A DNA stretch of 64,000 nt from assembly GCA_023412005.1 (NCBI GenBank), contig JAEYOE010000003.1, positions 120,493 to 184,492 of the forward strand, given 5' to 3'. Under the pieces are notes generated by a model. It saw only the letters and a program-made list of their open reading frames with translations, did no database searches and was not told where the DNA came from. The DNA comes from Bacillota bacterium (GTDB taxonomy: Bacteria; Bacillota; Clostridia; Christensenellales; SZUA-584). The translations under genes were made by a program, and so were the position numbers. This document shows positions 1-7,355 of the stretch, piece after piece (the first letter of the stretch is position 1; each line of letters begins with the position of its first letter).

Positions 1-264
1 TCTACAGAGTATTCTTACGCCGACTTGAAAGCCGTTCAGAACGATATTGATGACTACTTTGAGAGCTTTGATGAAGAAGGCGCTCGAAACGATAAGATTT
101 GCCAAGTTACAAACAGAGTCTCTATCGTTGATGGTTATGTCGAAGTGAATTTAAAAGAAATAACCGACGATATCATCAAACTCTTTAAGGAAAGAGTTAG
201 TGACTCCGATGCGATTAAATTCAAACAGGGACCACCGGGTCATGAAGACAGTGACCAGAAATGA
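1..264 (+). CDS. C-terminal part of an unidentified protein (5' end outside window)
   Basis: The reading frame is open from base 1 and ends at TGA 262-264, so about 87 residues of a C-terminus are visible. The peptide is acidic and hydrophilic, with a VEVNLKEITDDIIKLF stretch that could be a short beta strand followed by a helix. No start codon with a ribosome binding site lies inside the piece; a TTG at 25 is internal. I do not recognise the family. The C-terminal tail of a site-specific recombinase is a loose possibility, because mobile-looking repeats follow directly, but no catalytic residue is visible. Confidence 0.5.
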   Translation, partial: STEYSYADLKAVQNDIDDYFESFDEEGARNDKICQVTNRVSIVDGYVEVNLKEITDDIIKLFKERVSDSDAIKFKQGPPGHEDSDQK

Positions 265-265
265 G

Positions 266-346
266 ATTTTCGCCCTTCGAATCCAGTACTTTAATGTGGA
301 AATAGCTGGTTCGTGAAAACCGACTCCGCTCGTCCACGACGCTGCT
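266..346 (-). repeat. Degenerate tRNA-Val 3'-end element, junction of two copies
   Basis: On the minus strand this contains a left end (CTGGATTCGAAGGGCG, around 271-288) and then the right end of a second copy: TTTTCACGAA followed by CCAGCTATTTCCAC (293-316), which mirrors the T-stem and acceptor strand of tRNA-Val. The GC-rich core (CGCAGCAGCGTCG-like) matches the copy at 2261-2400. The second copy is interrupted near 346-372, where the aminotransferase fragment begins, and its other end reappears at 592-667. Confidence 0.6.
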
Positions 347-352
347 GCATTG

Positions 353-493
353 CTATCGTTGCTGTCGTCGCGGAGCCGGGTCGGGCAGCCCGCCAGCAAA
401 CGATAGCATCTCGGGCGATTCTGTTACCTTGAGTATTTCTCTGATTTCCGACGCTTTCAAATTTCTCATGCGTTTTGCATATGTCACAGCCAT
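353..493 (-). pseudogene. 5' fragment of a PLP-dependent aminotransferase gene
   Basis: The first ~40 residues (MAVTYAKRMRNLKASEIREI, then a LSFAGGLPDP motif) are the N-terminus of a fold-type I aminotransferase of the 2-aminoadipate/MocR-like group. Homology ends right after GGLPDP (near 372); the remaining codons are repeat-element sequence before a TAG. The start at 493 is chosen because ATGGAG lies 9 bases upstream; an in-frame ATG at 538 has no such site. The fragment keeps a good promoter (530-558). The PLP-binding and catalytic regions are absent, so it cannot encode an enzyme. Confidence 0.7.
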
Positions 494-529
494 GTTGCTA
501 ATCTCCATTTTTCGTTTGATATTTACATT

Positions 530-558
530 ATTATACACAAAGAGAATGTTTTAATCAA
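530..558 (-). promoter_or_regulatory. Promoter of the aminotransferase fragment
   Basis: On the minus strand TTGATT (553-558) is followed after exactly 17 bases by TATAAT (530-535), about 37 bases upstream of the start at 493. The spacing and the perfect -10 indicate a vegetative sigma-A promoter that survived the truncation. Confidence 0.6.
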
Positions 559-591
559 ATTAGTTGATAAAAAAGTTATTGGTAGAGATAG

Positions 592-703
592 CTTTTGATT
601 GCAGAACCGGGGCTGGAAAACGTGCCCCCGGCACGTTTGCGTAATCCGCCCGTCGAGTCCAGCTGCGTCAAAATAAAACAATACCCACAAGGGATGCTGT
701 TTT
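592..703 (-). repeat. Second half of an interrupted tRNA-Val-type element plus terminator
   Basis: AGAACCGGGGCTGGAAAACGTGCC (601-624 region) and the hairpin ACGTGCC-CCC-GGCACGT match the core of the element at 2261-2400; the tail CCGCCCGTCGAGTCCAGCT parallels CCGCCCTTCGAATCCAGCT there. It is followed by a copy of the tRNA-Val terminator hairpin (669-703). With 293-346 it forms one element carrying ~250 bp of foreign DNA. Confidence 0.55.
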
Positions 704-704
704 A

Positions 705-747
705 TCAGGCTTTACGGGCGTAGGACGAGCAGCAGAGCGGTACGAAA
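705..747. repeat. 43-bp direct repeat upstream of ord
   Basis: TCAGGCTTT...GAGCGGTACGAAA at 705-747 recurs in diverged form at 2159-2203, so the ord gene lies between the two copies. The function is unknown; the arrangement suggests that ord was inserted or duplicated as a unit. Confidence 0.55.
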
Positions 748-829
748 GCTGTTTAAAAATGAGCAATCTGTAAATCCTAAAAGCTGAATGGAAAATGCCG
801 TTCCCAATAATTTGATGGAGGTTTATATT

Positions 830-1855
830 ATGGAGAAAATCAAAATTGTACAGTACGGTTGTGGCAAGATGGCCAAGTTCATCCTTCGCTACCTGTATGA
901 ACACGGTGCACAGATCGTTGGTGCGATTGACGTGAACCCTGCTGTGGTGGGTATGGACGTAGGTGACTATGCTGAGCTGGGCGTGAAGACCGGCATCACA
1001 ATCAGCGACGATGCCGATAAGGTATTGGATGAGTGTGATGCCGATGTGGCAGTTGTGACACTGTTCAGCTTCATCAGCGACATCTATAGCCATGTGGAGA
1101 AGTGTGTGGCACGCGGCATCAACGTGATCACCACTTGCGAAGAAGCCATTTATCCTTGGACAACTGCTGCTGCCCAGATTAACAAACTAGACGCTTTGGC
1201 AAAAGAGACCGGCTGCACAATAACCGGTTCCGGTATGCAGGATATCTTCTGGATTAATATCGTCGGCTTGGTGGCTGGTGGTATCCACAAGTTGACCAAG
1301 ATCAAGGGCGCTTACAGCTACAATGTGGACGAATACGGATTGGCTCTTGCTGAGGCTCACGGCTGCGACCTGACAGCTGAGGAGTTTGAAGCCCAGATTG
1401 CGCACCCGGCCGAATTTGAACCTTCTTATGCGTGGAATGCTGCTGAAGCTATCTGCAACAAGCTTGGTCTGACCATCAAGTCCATCGAGCAAAAGCATGT
1501 GCCTTATATTATCGACCATGACATCTATTCCTCCACCTTGGGGAAGCCCATCCAAGCAGGCAGGTGCATTGGCATGAGTGCTGTGGTGACAATCGAAACC
1601 ATGCAAGGCATTACAGTGGAAGAGGAGACCATCGGTAAGGTGTACGGCCCCGAAGACGGCGATATGTGCGATTGGCAACTGACCGGTGAGCCCAACACCG
1701 AGTTCCATGTTGTGAAACCCGCTACCGTGGAACACACTTGTGCTACCATCGTCAACCGTATTCCTACATTGCTGAACGCCCCCGCCGGTTATGTCACCGC
1801 CGATCAGCTTGAGCCTGTTTCTTATCTGACATATCCCATGGAGTACCATCTGTAA
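830..1855 (+). CDS. ord: 2,4-diaminopentanoate dehydrogenase
   Basis: This 341-residue NAD(P)-dependent oxidoreductase has an N-terminal Rossmann fold (IVQYGCGKMAKFILRY, residues ~5-20) and the dihydrodipicolinate-reductase-like layout of Ord. In oxidative ornithine fermentation Ord oxidatively deaminates 2,4-diaminopentanoate to 2-amino-4-oxopentanoate in the cytoplasm. ATG 830 is preferred over an in-frame ATG at 788 because GATGGAGG lies 9 bases before it. The usual partners (ortAB, orr and the aminomutase genes) are absent. The gene stands alone between degenerate tRNA-Val elements and the 705/2159 repeats, as if captured. Other diaminopentanoate or saccharopine-like dehydrogenases are less likely alternatives. 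Confidence 0.8.
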   Translation: MEKIKIVQYGCGKMAKFILRYLYEHGAQIVGAIDVNPAVVGMDVGDYAELGVKTGITISDDADKVLDECDADVAVVTLFSFISDIYSHVEKCVARGINVITTCEEAIYPWTTAAAQINKLDALAKETGCTITGSGMQDIFWINIVGLVAGGIHKLTKIKGAYSYNVDEYGLALAEAHGCDLTAEEFEAQIAHPAEFEPSYAWNAAEAICNKLGLTIKSIEQKHVPYIIDHDIYSSTLGKPIQAGRCIGMSAVVTIETMQGITVEEETIGKVYGPEDGDMCDWQLTGEPNTEFHVVKPATVEHTCATIVNRIPTLLNAPAGYVTADQLEPVSYLTYPMEYHL

Positions 1856-2158
1856 TCAGAGAACTTGGGGGGCTGTAACAACGGAGCAATCCCAATTTTG
1901 TGTAAGCCTTCGATGTGGTGTAGAATAGAAGCACCACATTGGATGGTTTTAATTATGGCCAGAAAGAATCGCAGTACAGGAGAAATCGAGCGCAGAGTAT
2001 AAATCTGAGGCCGGTTTTCTGATCAGAGCTTTCAGTATACTTTGGCATAATGCTTTGACTGTTTAGAAGCTGCCTCGACGCGGGGGGAAATACCGCGAAC
2101 CACTCTCGATGATTCGCGATATTGGCTGCGGGTCAGCGAAAGGGGCCCCGCAAAGATG

Positions 2159-2203
2159 TCAGGCTTTGCGGGGAGAAGGAAGAGCAACGGAGCGGTACGA
2201 AAA
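2159..2203. repeat. 45-bp direct repeat downstream of ord
   Basis: Diverged partner of 705-747 (TCAGGCTTTGCGGGG...GAGCGGTACGAAA), immediately followed by a terminator hairpin. Together the two copies bracket ord. Confidence 0.55.
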
Positions 2204-2235
2204 AGCCCTGGTCAGTTATCCGATCAGGGCTTTTT
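2200..2235. terminator. Bidirectional intrinsic terminator
   Basis: AAAAAGCCCTG (2200-2210) pairs with CAGGGCTTTTT (2225-2235) around a 14-base loop, leaving U-rich tails on both strands. It could end ord transcription on the plus strand. Confidence 0.7.
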
Positions 2236-2260
2236 GAGTGGAGCACAGTTTGCTCCGACG

Positions 2261-2400
2261 TGGTGGAGATAGCTGGATTCGTGAAAACCGTCTCCTCTCG
2301 TCCGCGACGCTGCTGCGTGGTAATTGTAACTTTGGTCGCAGAACCGGGGCGGGAAAACGTGCCACCGGCACGTTTCCTTCTTCCGCCCTTCGAATCCAGC
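2261..2400 (-). repeat. tRNA-Val 3'-end palindromic element, complete copy
   Basis: On the minus strand the element starts GCTGGATTCG (2391-2400) and ends CGAATCCAGC (2272-2281), followed by the tRNA-Val acceptor strand TATCTCC, A and CCA (2261-2271). About 110 bp lie between the T-loop halves, including hairpin ACGTGCC-ACC-GGCACGT. The D-arm, anticodon arm and 5' acceptor strand are missing. It lies just downstream of the intact tRNA-Val gene and its terminator. Confidence 0.7.
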
Positions 2401-2409
2401 TTCATAAAA

Positions 2410-2440
2410 TAAAACAGCACCCACAAGGGGTGCTGTTTTA
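2410..2440 (-). terminator. tRNA-Val terminator
   Basis: AAAACAGCACCC-ACAA-GGGGTGCTGTTTT forms a strong hairpin with a U-rich tail on the minus strand, directly after the CCA end of tRNA-Val. A close copy is found at 669-703. Confidence 0.8.
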
Positions 2441-2444
2441 TTTT

Positions 2445-2521
2445 TGGTGGAGATAGCTGGATTCGAACCAGCGACTTCTCGCATGTGAAGCGAGCGCTCT
2501 AACCGGCTGAGCCATACCTCC
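2445..2521 (-). tRNA. tRNA-Val(CAC)
   Basis: Full cloverleaf of 77 bases. The acceptor strands are GGAGGTA and TATCTCC, the D-arm contains GCTCAGCCGGTTAGAGC, the anticodon stem is CTCGC/GCGAG with loop TTCACAT (anticodon CAC, reads GUG), and the T-arm is GCTGG-TTCGAAT-CCAGC. Discriminator A and CCA are encoded. Degenerate copies of its 3' half occur at 266-346, 592-667 and 2261-2400. Confidence 0.95.
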
Positions 2522-2561
2522 GCTTTTTGGTGCGTAAGCTATTATAATATATCGGTCAGCG

Positions 2562-2807
2562 TTAATCAATCCCTTTTTCATTTTTTTCGGACGCTTCACC
2601 GGCGAGCTGCTTTTTCTTTTTCTGGTAAGAGCTTAGGTTTGCAAAAAGTATCGCCAGCGTGCTGAAGAAGATCGCTATCCCCGACCAAAAGAAAACCGTG
2701 TTGCTCACAAAACTTGCGACAATCAGGTTGGCTGTGGATACCAAAACCGCCACAGCCGCCACTATCACACCCGCTTTTACCGATTTCAGATGCTTTTCTT
2801 TGCTCAT
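2562..2807 (-). CDS. Small two-helix membrane protein
   Basis: The product is 81 residues with two hydrophobic segments (about residues 11-30 and 36-56) between a basic N-terminus (MSKEKHLKSVKAG) and a lysine-rich tail. The start at 2807 is set by GGAGGG 7 bases upstream; a longer frame to 2861 lacks a site. I do not recognise the family and see no catalytic motif. It lies between tRNA-Val and the FMN-binding gene, on the same strand as both, and has its own ribosome binding site. Confidence 0.65.
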   Translation of the reverse strand: MSKEKHLKSVKAGVIVAAVAVLVSTANLIVASFVSNTVFFWSGIAIFFSTLAILFANLSSYQKKKKQLAGEASEKNEKGID

Positions 2808-2927
2808 CGTCGTCCCTCCAATTTGTTTTCTCAGTTTAACACGAATGCATAAACGCAGCAAGCCGACAGTTAACGCCGGCTTGCTGCTATATAGTTATTA
2901 TTGGAGGGATCACTGCTTTTGCTGCCA

Positions 2928-3332
2928 TCAGTTGGGCGTGACTTTCAGCGCATTTTCCACCGCCTTTAAAAAAGCCTTGCTGTCGACTGTCGCGCCGCTC
3001 ACCACGTCCACATCCGTGCCCTGCTGCGCCGTAACACGGTCTGTCAGCTCGGCAACGGCCTCATCCTTCATAAACACCTGCGGCTGCACCACCTTGATAT
3101 CTGTAATCTGATGATTTTTCACCGTGACGTTTAATGTGTTGCTGAAACGAAAGCCGTCGTACTTGCCTTCGTAAACGCCGTCTGCCAGCGTATCAAGCGA
3201 TATCTGCTCCGGCATAAGATTGATCGCCGCATCTTTGCCCAGCATTAAAAACGTGACGAACCCGCCGATAATCACCGCAAAGCCAATCAATATGCCAAGC
3301 AGCACGCGCCAAAACGGTCTCTTCTTTTTCAT
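2928..3332 (-). CDS. Membrane-anchored FMN-binding domain protein
   Basis: The 134-residue product has one N-terminal transmembrane helix (residues ~7-30) and an extracytoplasmic FMN_bind domain ending in the motif VVSGATVDSK (~residue 110). The Thr of SGAT is the site of covalent FMN attachment in NqrC/RnfG-type proteins. It probably passes electrons outside the membrane. The start at 3332 overlaps the flavodoxin stop by four bases (ATGA), so the two are translationally coupled and share the TetR-controlled promoter at 3889-3917. Confidence 0.85.
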   Translation of the reverse strand: MKKKRPFWRVLLGILIGFAVIIGGFVTFLMLGKDAAINLMPEQISLDTLADGVYEGKYDGFRFSNTLNVTVKNHQITDIKVVQPQVFMKDEAVAELTDRVTAQQGTDVDVVSGATVDSKAFLKAVENALKVTPN

Positions 3333-3844
3333 GATATCTTCTCCCCCATCATTGCTGTGATCTGCTCTGCCAATGCGTCCACAGCGTTCCAATCAATCCC
3401 GGGCGCTGCGCCGTTTTTCTTTTCATATTCCCTCATCGCAAGCTTCGCTAAGCCGCTCATTTTTTCGGCACGCACCTCACCGCCCATATGCCGGTAAATG
3501 ATGGGTCCAGCTTTAAGCGGCTCAGGCAGGCTCTTTTGCAGGTATTGCCTGTCTTCTTCCTGCGTACCCACGCCGCATGTGAAAAACACGGTGGGTTTAT
3601 TCGCCAGCGCGTCCTTATGCTTTGCCACAAACGCTTTAAACGTCTTCATCGGCGCACCGATGTACATGGCCGTGCCCAATACCACAATATCATAATCGCT
3701 GACGTTGAGTTCTTTGTGCGCGTCCTGACCCGCTTTGCGGCAGCAGTCGAAAGCTTGGGCGGATGGCAGCTTTTGTGCCAGCGCGACTGCCACATCCTGT
3801 GTGGTACCCGTTTTGGACGCATACACGATTAATACACTTTTCAT
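3329..3844 (-). CDS. Flavodoxin-domain protein (HemG-like)
   Basis: The 171-residue protein has the FMN-binding loop of flavodoxins near its N-terminus (VYASKTGTTQDVA, residues 7-19) and YDIVVLGTAMYIGAP (~51-65), which is typical of the flavodoxin_5/HemG group. It is a cytoplasmic FMN electron carrier or quinone-linked oxidoreductase; the substrate is unknown. It is the first gene of a two-gene operon with the FMN_bind protein. Its promoter carries two TetR-type palindromes, one filling the -35/-10 spacer and one downstream of the -10. The divergent TetR gene is the likely repressor. Confidence 0.85.
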   Translation of the reverse strand: MKSVLIVYASKTGTTQDVAVALAQKLPSAQAFDCCRKAGQDAHKELNVSDYDIVVLGTAMYIGAPMKTFKAFVAKHKDALANKPTVFFTCGVGTQEEDRQYLQKSLPEPLKAGPIIYRHMGGEVRAEKMSGLAKLAMREYEKKNGAAPGIDWNAVDALAEQITAMMGEKIS

Positions 3845-3888
3845 ACCGATTCTCCTTCTCTAAACTTAAAACTAACAATGTTAGCCTC

Positions 3889-3917
3889 ACTATAAACTAA
3901 CGTTGTTAGTTTGTCAA
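3889..3917 (-). promoter_or_regulatory. Flavodoxin operon promoter with operator in the spacer
   Basis: Minus-strand TTGACA (3912-3917), 17-base spacer (3895-3911), TATAGT (3889-3894). The spacer is itself the palindrome AACTAAC-AAC-GTTAGTT. A second palindrome, CTAACATTGTTAG (3872-3884), lies just past the -10, so a bound dimer would block initiation. Confidence 0.85.
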
Positions 3918-3975
3918 TAGCTATGACAAATCTAAAGATACCGTACCGATGATATGTCCAATCTCAAGGGGTATC

Positions 3976-4004
3976 TTGACGCACTAACATTGTTAGTTTA
4001 TGAT
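3976..4004 (+). promoter_or_regulatory. TetR gene promoter with operator in the spacer
   Basis: TTGACG (3976-3981), 17-base spacer (3982-3998), TATGAT (3999-4004). The spacer contains ACTAACATTGTTAGT, the same operator as in the divergent promoter, predicting autorepression. Confidence 0.85.
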
Positions 4005-4032
4005 GAGTATGTGATTTCTCGGGAGGGACAGA

Positions 4033-4647
4033 ATGAACAAAGCGGAAGAACCAATATCCAACAAGGCAAAGATTTTGCAGGCGGCGATTGATCTTTTTTC
4101 GGAAAAGGGCTATACGCATGTGACGATGCGCGAAATTGCCGCAGCCGTTCAGATAAAGGCTGCATCCATCTATAACCACTATGCCGGCAAGGAAGCCTTG
4201 CTCGACGCGATTGTAGACTATTTCAGCGAGCTGCTGCACAGCGAAATCTACCCGCGTTTTGAAATCAGCCCGGATACCGATATCCATCGTTTTATTGAGA
4301 GCGTGATTACCGCCAACGCGCGCTTTTTCACGAACCCGCACTTCGCCAAAATCGGCGGCATTATGCTGCGCGAGCAGTTCACCAGCGAGAACGTTCGCCG
4401 ATTGCTGCTGCAAGAGTTGATTCGCAAGCCGCGCGAAACATTCGCGCTGTATTTTGAGCAGCTGATGGCTGCGGGAAAAATGACCCCGGCCGACCCGCAT
4501 TTTGTGGCCAAAGAGTTTCACGCGTTTTTTATCGACAGCTTTTATGAAAACAGCCTTGCGATGGACAGCCCCCCGCCCGACCCTGCCAAGGCACAGGAGG
4601 AGCAGGAGGCGCACATTGAGCATTTTTTGAAGGGGTTTTGTTTATAG
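4033..4647 (+). CDS. TetR family transcriptional repressor
   Basis: The 204-residue protein has a canonical TetR N-terminus: helix 1 (KILQAAIDLFSEKGY, residues 13-27) and a helix-turn-helix with MREIAAAVQI and SIYNHYAGKEALLDAI (~33-60). The C-terminal ligand domain is variable. GGGAGGG lies 9 bases before ATG 4033. It is divergent from the flavodoxin/FMN_bind operon. Three copies of the ACTAAC..GTTAGT palindrome sit in the two promoters, so it most likely represses both. The inducer is unknown; a redox-active or quinone-like compound is an inference from the target genes. Confidence 0.9.
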   Translation: MNKAEEPISNKAKILQAAIDLFSEKGYTHVTMREIAAAVQIKAASIYNHYAGKEALLDAIVDYFSELLHSEIYPRFEISPDTDIHRFIESVITANARFFTNPHFAKIGGIMLREQFTSENVRRLLLQELIRKPRETFALYFEQLMAAGKMTPADPHFVAKEFHAFFIDSFYENSLAMDSPPPDPAKAQEEQEAHIEHFLKGFCL

Positions 4648-4671
4648 AGCGCACTTCTCACCAATTGAAAA

Positions 4672-4700
4672 AAGCCGCGAACCATCTCGATTCGCGGCCT
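4672..4700. terminator. Intrinsic terminator between convergent genes
   Basis: GCCGCGAA (4674-4681) pairs with TTCGCGGC (4691-4698). The minus strand has a run of six U after the stem, fitting the SPFH gene; the plus strand has a weaker U-rich tail for the TetR gene. Confidence 0.75.
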
Positions 4701-4718
4701 TTCGTTATTCTTTCAGTT

Positions 4719-5546
4719 TTATTGTGCGCCGTCTGTGGCAGCCGGGGGTGTGCTGTCCTTAACCACGTTGCCCGCGTCAATAATCAGGTCGCTCGTGTCG
4801 CCCATGAATGTTGGGAGCTTGCCGTCCCATTTATTCCACTTGATATATTCGATATATTCGGGAGCCATCGCCAGCGTTTCCTGAATCAGCTTAATGCTCT
4901 CGGCCTCGGCCTGTGCCTGCGCCACCTTCTGCTGTGCCTCCACCTGAATTCTCGCAAGATCCTGCTCGGCCTTCAGCGCCTGCTGCTCTGCCGTCTGCTT
5001 GGCTTCCACAGCCGAGTTAAACTCCTCTGAGAAGTTGAAGTTCACGATGTTGAAGATTTCGATGCTAAGACCATACGGCGTGATTTTATCCTGCAGTGAG
5101 CTCTTTATTTGATCGCCCACCTCCGCACGCTTCGTAATCAGCTGCTCAGCGGTATACTGTGCGGTAATCGCCTTAATGCTCTCCTGAATAGCCGGTGTTA
5201 TGATGATGGACTCGTAATCTACGCCGACGTTTTTATACAGGCTGGCCGATGAGCCGCCCAATACGCGGTAGTTCACCGCCACATCGCACGTTACCGTCTG
5301 CAAGTCTTTAGATGCAGCGCTGCCTGAGCTCTCCACCTTGTGTGTGCGGTTATCAATCTGCACAACGCTCTGAACGAACGGCGTGATAACATGCACACCC
5401 TCCGAAAGCATGTTGTCGCTCACAGCCCCCAGTGTAATCAACACGCCCGTGTGACCGGACTGCACCACCGTAAAGCTGGACGCACCTATGATAATCACCA
5501 AAACAGCAATGATGGCGACCAGAACGATCTTGACCTTTTTGTTCAT
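4719..5546 (-). CDS. SPFH/prohibitin-family membrane protein
   Basis: The 275-residue product has an N-terminal hydrophobic anchor (residues ~5-27), then an SPFH/Band 7 domain beginning VQSGHTGVLITLGAV and continuing through FNIVNFNFSEEF. A long Ala/Glu/Gln-rich coiled coil follows (VEAKQTAEQQALKAEQDLAR, ~180-225). Such proteins oligomerise into membrane microdomain scaffolds or protease regulators. No NfeD partner is next to it, so its client is unknown. GTAGGGGTAG precedes the ATG and a TATAAT-like -10 lies near 5605. The gene appears monocistronic. Confidence 0.85.
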   Translation of the reverse strand: MNKKVKIVLVAIIAVLVIIIGASSFTVVQSGHTGVLITLGAVSDNMLSEGVHVITPFVQSVVQIDNRTHKVESSGSAASKDLQTVTCDVAVNYRVLGGSSASLYKNVGVDYESIIITPAIQESIKAITAQYTAEQLITKRAEVGDQIKSSLQDKITPYGLSIEIFNIVNFNFSEEFNSAVEAKQTAEQQALKAEQDLARIQVEAQQKVAQAQAEAESIKLIQETLAMAPEYIEYIKWNKWDGKLPTFMGDTSDLIIDAGNVVKDSTPPAATDGAQ

Positions 5547-5926
5547 TAACCCACTACCCCTACTTTCTTTTGTTAATATGTAAAAACAATGTATTGAGTG
5601 TTATTATACAATACAAATACTGCTGTATCCAGATTTATTATGTAAAAGAAGTGAGAACACTTGGCTCAACGGATTATTTCAAGAAGCGCCGTTATCAAAG
5701 ATGCCAGCTTTATTTATAGGACATGACGAGCAGGCCTGTTTGCCGGTGGTCTAATCCATAACCAATCCCCTCTCCGCGTGCACAATTCTATCAGACTTAA
5801 GATGGCTTTGCTTGACTTTTCGGCTTGACGCTGTCAGAAAGCACTAATAATCACAAAGTGGCGCCAGAGAAAATTCCGACGCCACAGCTGTGGTAAACTG
5901 GCCAATGGCTGCGCAGCCATGTCCAA
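5547..5926. other. 380-bp intergenic region
   Basis: It holds the SPFH promoter area (a TATAAT-like -10 near 5605 on the minus strand) and terminator-like hairpins that could end the ABC transporter operon: GTGGCG/CGCCAC at 5858-5885 and the palindrome ATGGCTGCGCAGCCAT near 5903-5918. I see no gene in the rest. Confidence 0.5.
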
Positions 5927-6673
5927 TTAGAGGACCTTATTCAAGAAATTGATCGTCCGCGGTTCTTTGGGGTTAAGCAGCAGCTCTTGGGGCGGCCCTT
6001 CCTCCACAATGTAGCCGCCGTCCATAAAGATCACCCGGTCCGCAACTTCCCGGGCAAAACCCATCTCATGAGTGACGATGACCATGGTCATGCCGTCAGA
6101 GGCCAGCTGCTTCATCACCTGCAACACCTCGCCCACCATTTCCGGGTCCAGCGATGAGGTAGGCTCGTCAAACAACATGATGTCCGGATTCATACACAAC
6201 GCCCGGGCAATGGCCACCCGCTGCTTTTGACCGCCTGACAGCTGGGCCGGATAGGCCTCGGCCTTGTCGGACAAGCCCACCTTTTGCAGCATCAGCAGCG
6301 CCTGTTCCTTGGCCTGGGCCTTGGATGCCTTTTTCAGGTCCACCGGCGCCAGCATCAGATTGCGCAGGACGTTAAGATTATTAAACAAATTAAAATGCTG
6401 GAACACCATGCCGATGTTTTCCCGCACCTTATTGATATTGGCCTTTTTATCGGTAATGTCATTACCATCCACGATGATCTGGCCGTCGGTAATCTCCTCC
6501 AGCTTATTGATACAACGCAGCATGGTCGACTTACCACTGCCGGAGGGACCGATGATCACCACCACTTCGCCTTCGTAGACGTCGATAGAAATATCATTGA
6601 GCACCTCCAGCTCACCGAAAAACTTTTTCAGATGAGAAATATGAATTTTTATGTTGTCATTAGTCGCGACCAC
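5927..6673 (-). CDS. Polar amino-acid ABC transporter ATP-binding protein
   Basis: The 248-residue ATPase has Walker A GPSGSGKST (~residues 42-50), Q-loop MVFQHFNLF, signature LSGGQKQR, Walker B IMLFDEPTS and switch His in VTHEMGF, the GlnQ/HisP pattern. A GTG start at 6673 is chosen because GGAAAGGAG lies 8 bases upstream; the longer frame begins at TTG 6706 without a site. The start overlaps the permease end by 14 bases. It powers uptake of a polar amino acid together with the permease and binding protein upstream; the exact substrate cannot be read. Confidence 0.92.
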   Translation of the reverse strand: MVATNDNIKIHISHLKKFFGELEVLNDISIDVYEGEVVVIIGPSGSGKSTMLRCINKLEEITDGQIIVDGNDITDKKANINKVRENIGMVFQHFNLFNNLNVLRNLMLAPVDLKKASKAQAKEQALLMLQKVGLSDKAEAYPAQLSGGQKQRVAIARALCMNPDIMLFDEPTSSLDPEMVGEVLQVMKQLASDGMTMVIVTHEMGFAREVADRVIFMDGGYIVEEGPPQELLLNPKEPRTINFLNKVL

Positions 6674-7331
6674 GGCTGAGTCTCCTTTCCACTCGCTTGG
6701 CCGCAACAGAGAGGGCTGTGATGACGATGATATACATCACCGCAACGATAGCCCAAACGGCAAAGGAGTTGAACGTGTTAGCGATAACATTTTTCGCTGA
6801 ATTGACCAGCTCGGGAAACCCAATGACCGATAGGATAGACGTATCTTTCAAGGTAATGATGAACTGGTTGATGATGCTGGGGATCATGGTGCGGATAGCC
6901 TGCGGTAATATCACCCGCTGCATGGCGCGCCAATAAGGCAGGCCCAGACTGCGTGACGCTTCCATCTGGCCTTTGTCCACAGATTCGATACCGGCGCGGA
7001 TGATTTCCGCCATATAAGCGCCGCAGTTCAGCGCCAAACAAATAATACCTGCTTGCAATGCGGTCAGCATCACATTGCTGCCTAAAACATTATTGGCAAA
7101 AAACGGCACGCCGAAAAACACAAAAAAGGCCAAAACGATCATTGGCACACCGCGGATCGCATAGACGAAAATCGTGGCAACAGCCCGGCAGACGCGGCTA
7201 TGCACCACGCTGAGGATACCAAAGATCAGACCGATAATGCAGGCAAAAATTAAGCCGAACAAGGCCATCAACAGGGATTGTCCCATAGCCTGGAGCAGCA
7301 TGCTGCCGTATACCGACAGAATATTGACCAT
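6660..7331 (-). CDS. Polar amino-acid ABC transporter permease
   Basis: This 223-residue integral membrane protein of the HisM/GlnP family has several hydrophobic helices and the EAA loop typical of the family (SVDKGQMEASRSLGLPYWRA, then ILPQAIR), which contacts the ATPase. GGAAGGAG 10 bases upstream fixes the start at 7331. It is the single permease of the operon, so a homodimer is likely. The gene order is binding protein, permease, ATPase, all on the minus strand. A strong hairpin (7356-7379) lies just upstream of its ribosome binding site. Confidence 0.92.
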   Translation of the reverse strand: MVNILSVYGSMLLQAMGQSLLMALFGLIFACIIGLIFGILSVVHSRVCRAVATIFVYAIRGVPMIVLAFFVFFGVPFFANNVLGSNVMLTALQAGIICLALNCGAYMAEIIRAGIESVDKGQMEASRSLGLPYWRAMQRVILPQAIRTMIPSIINQFIITLKDTSILSVIGFPELVNSAKNVIANTFNSFAVWAIVAVMYIIVITALSVAAKRVERRLSRGRD

Positions 7332-7355
7332 GGATGCATGGCTCCTTCCAAAAAT

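Noticed and set aside
1955..2002. A 15-residue frame MARKNRSTGEIERRV with an upstream GGATGG
   Set aside because: The start resembles recombinase N-termini, but 15 codons are too few to support a gene, and no remainder of the protein follows.
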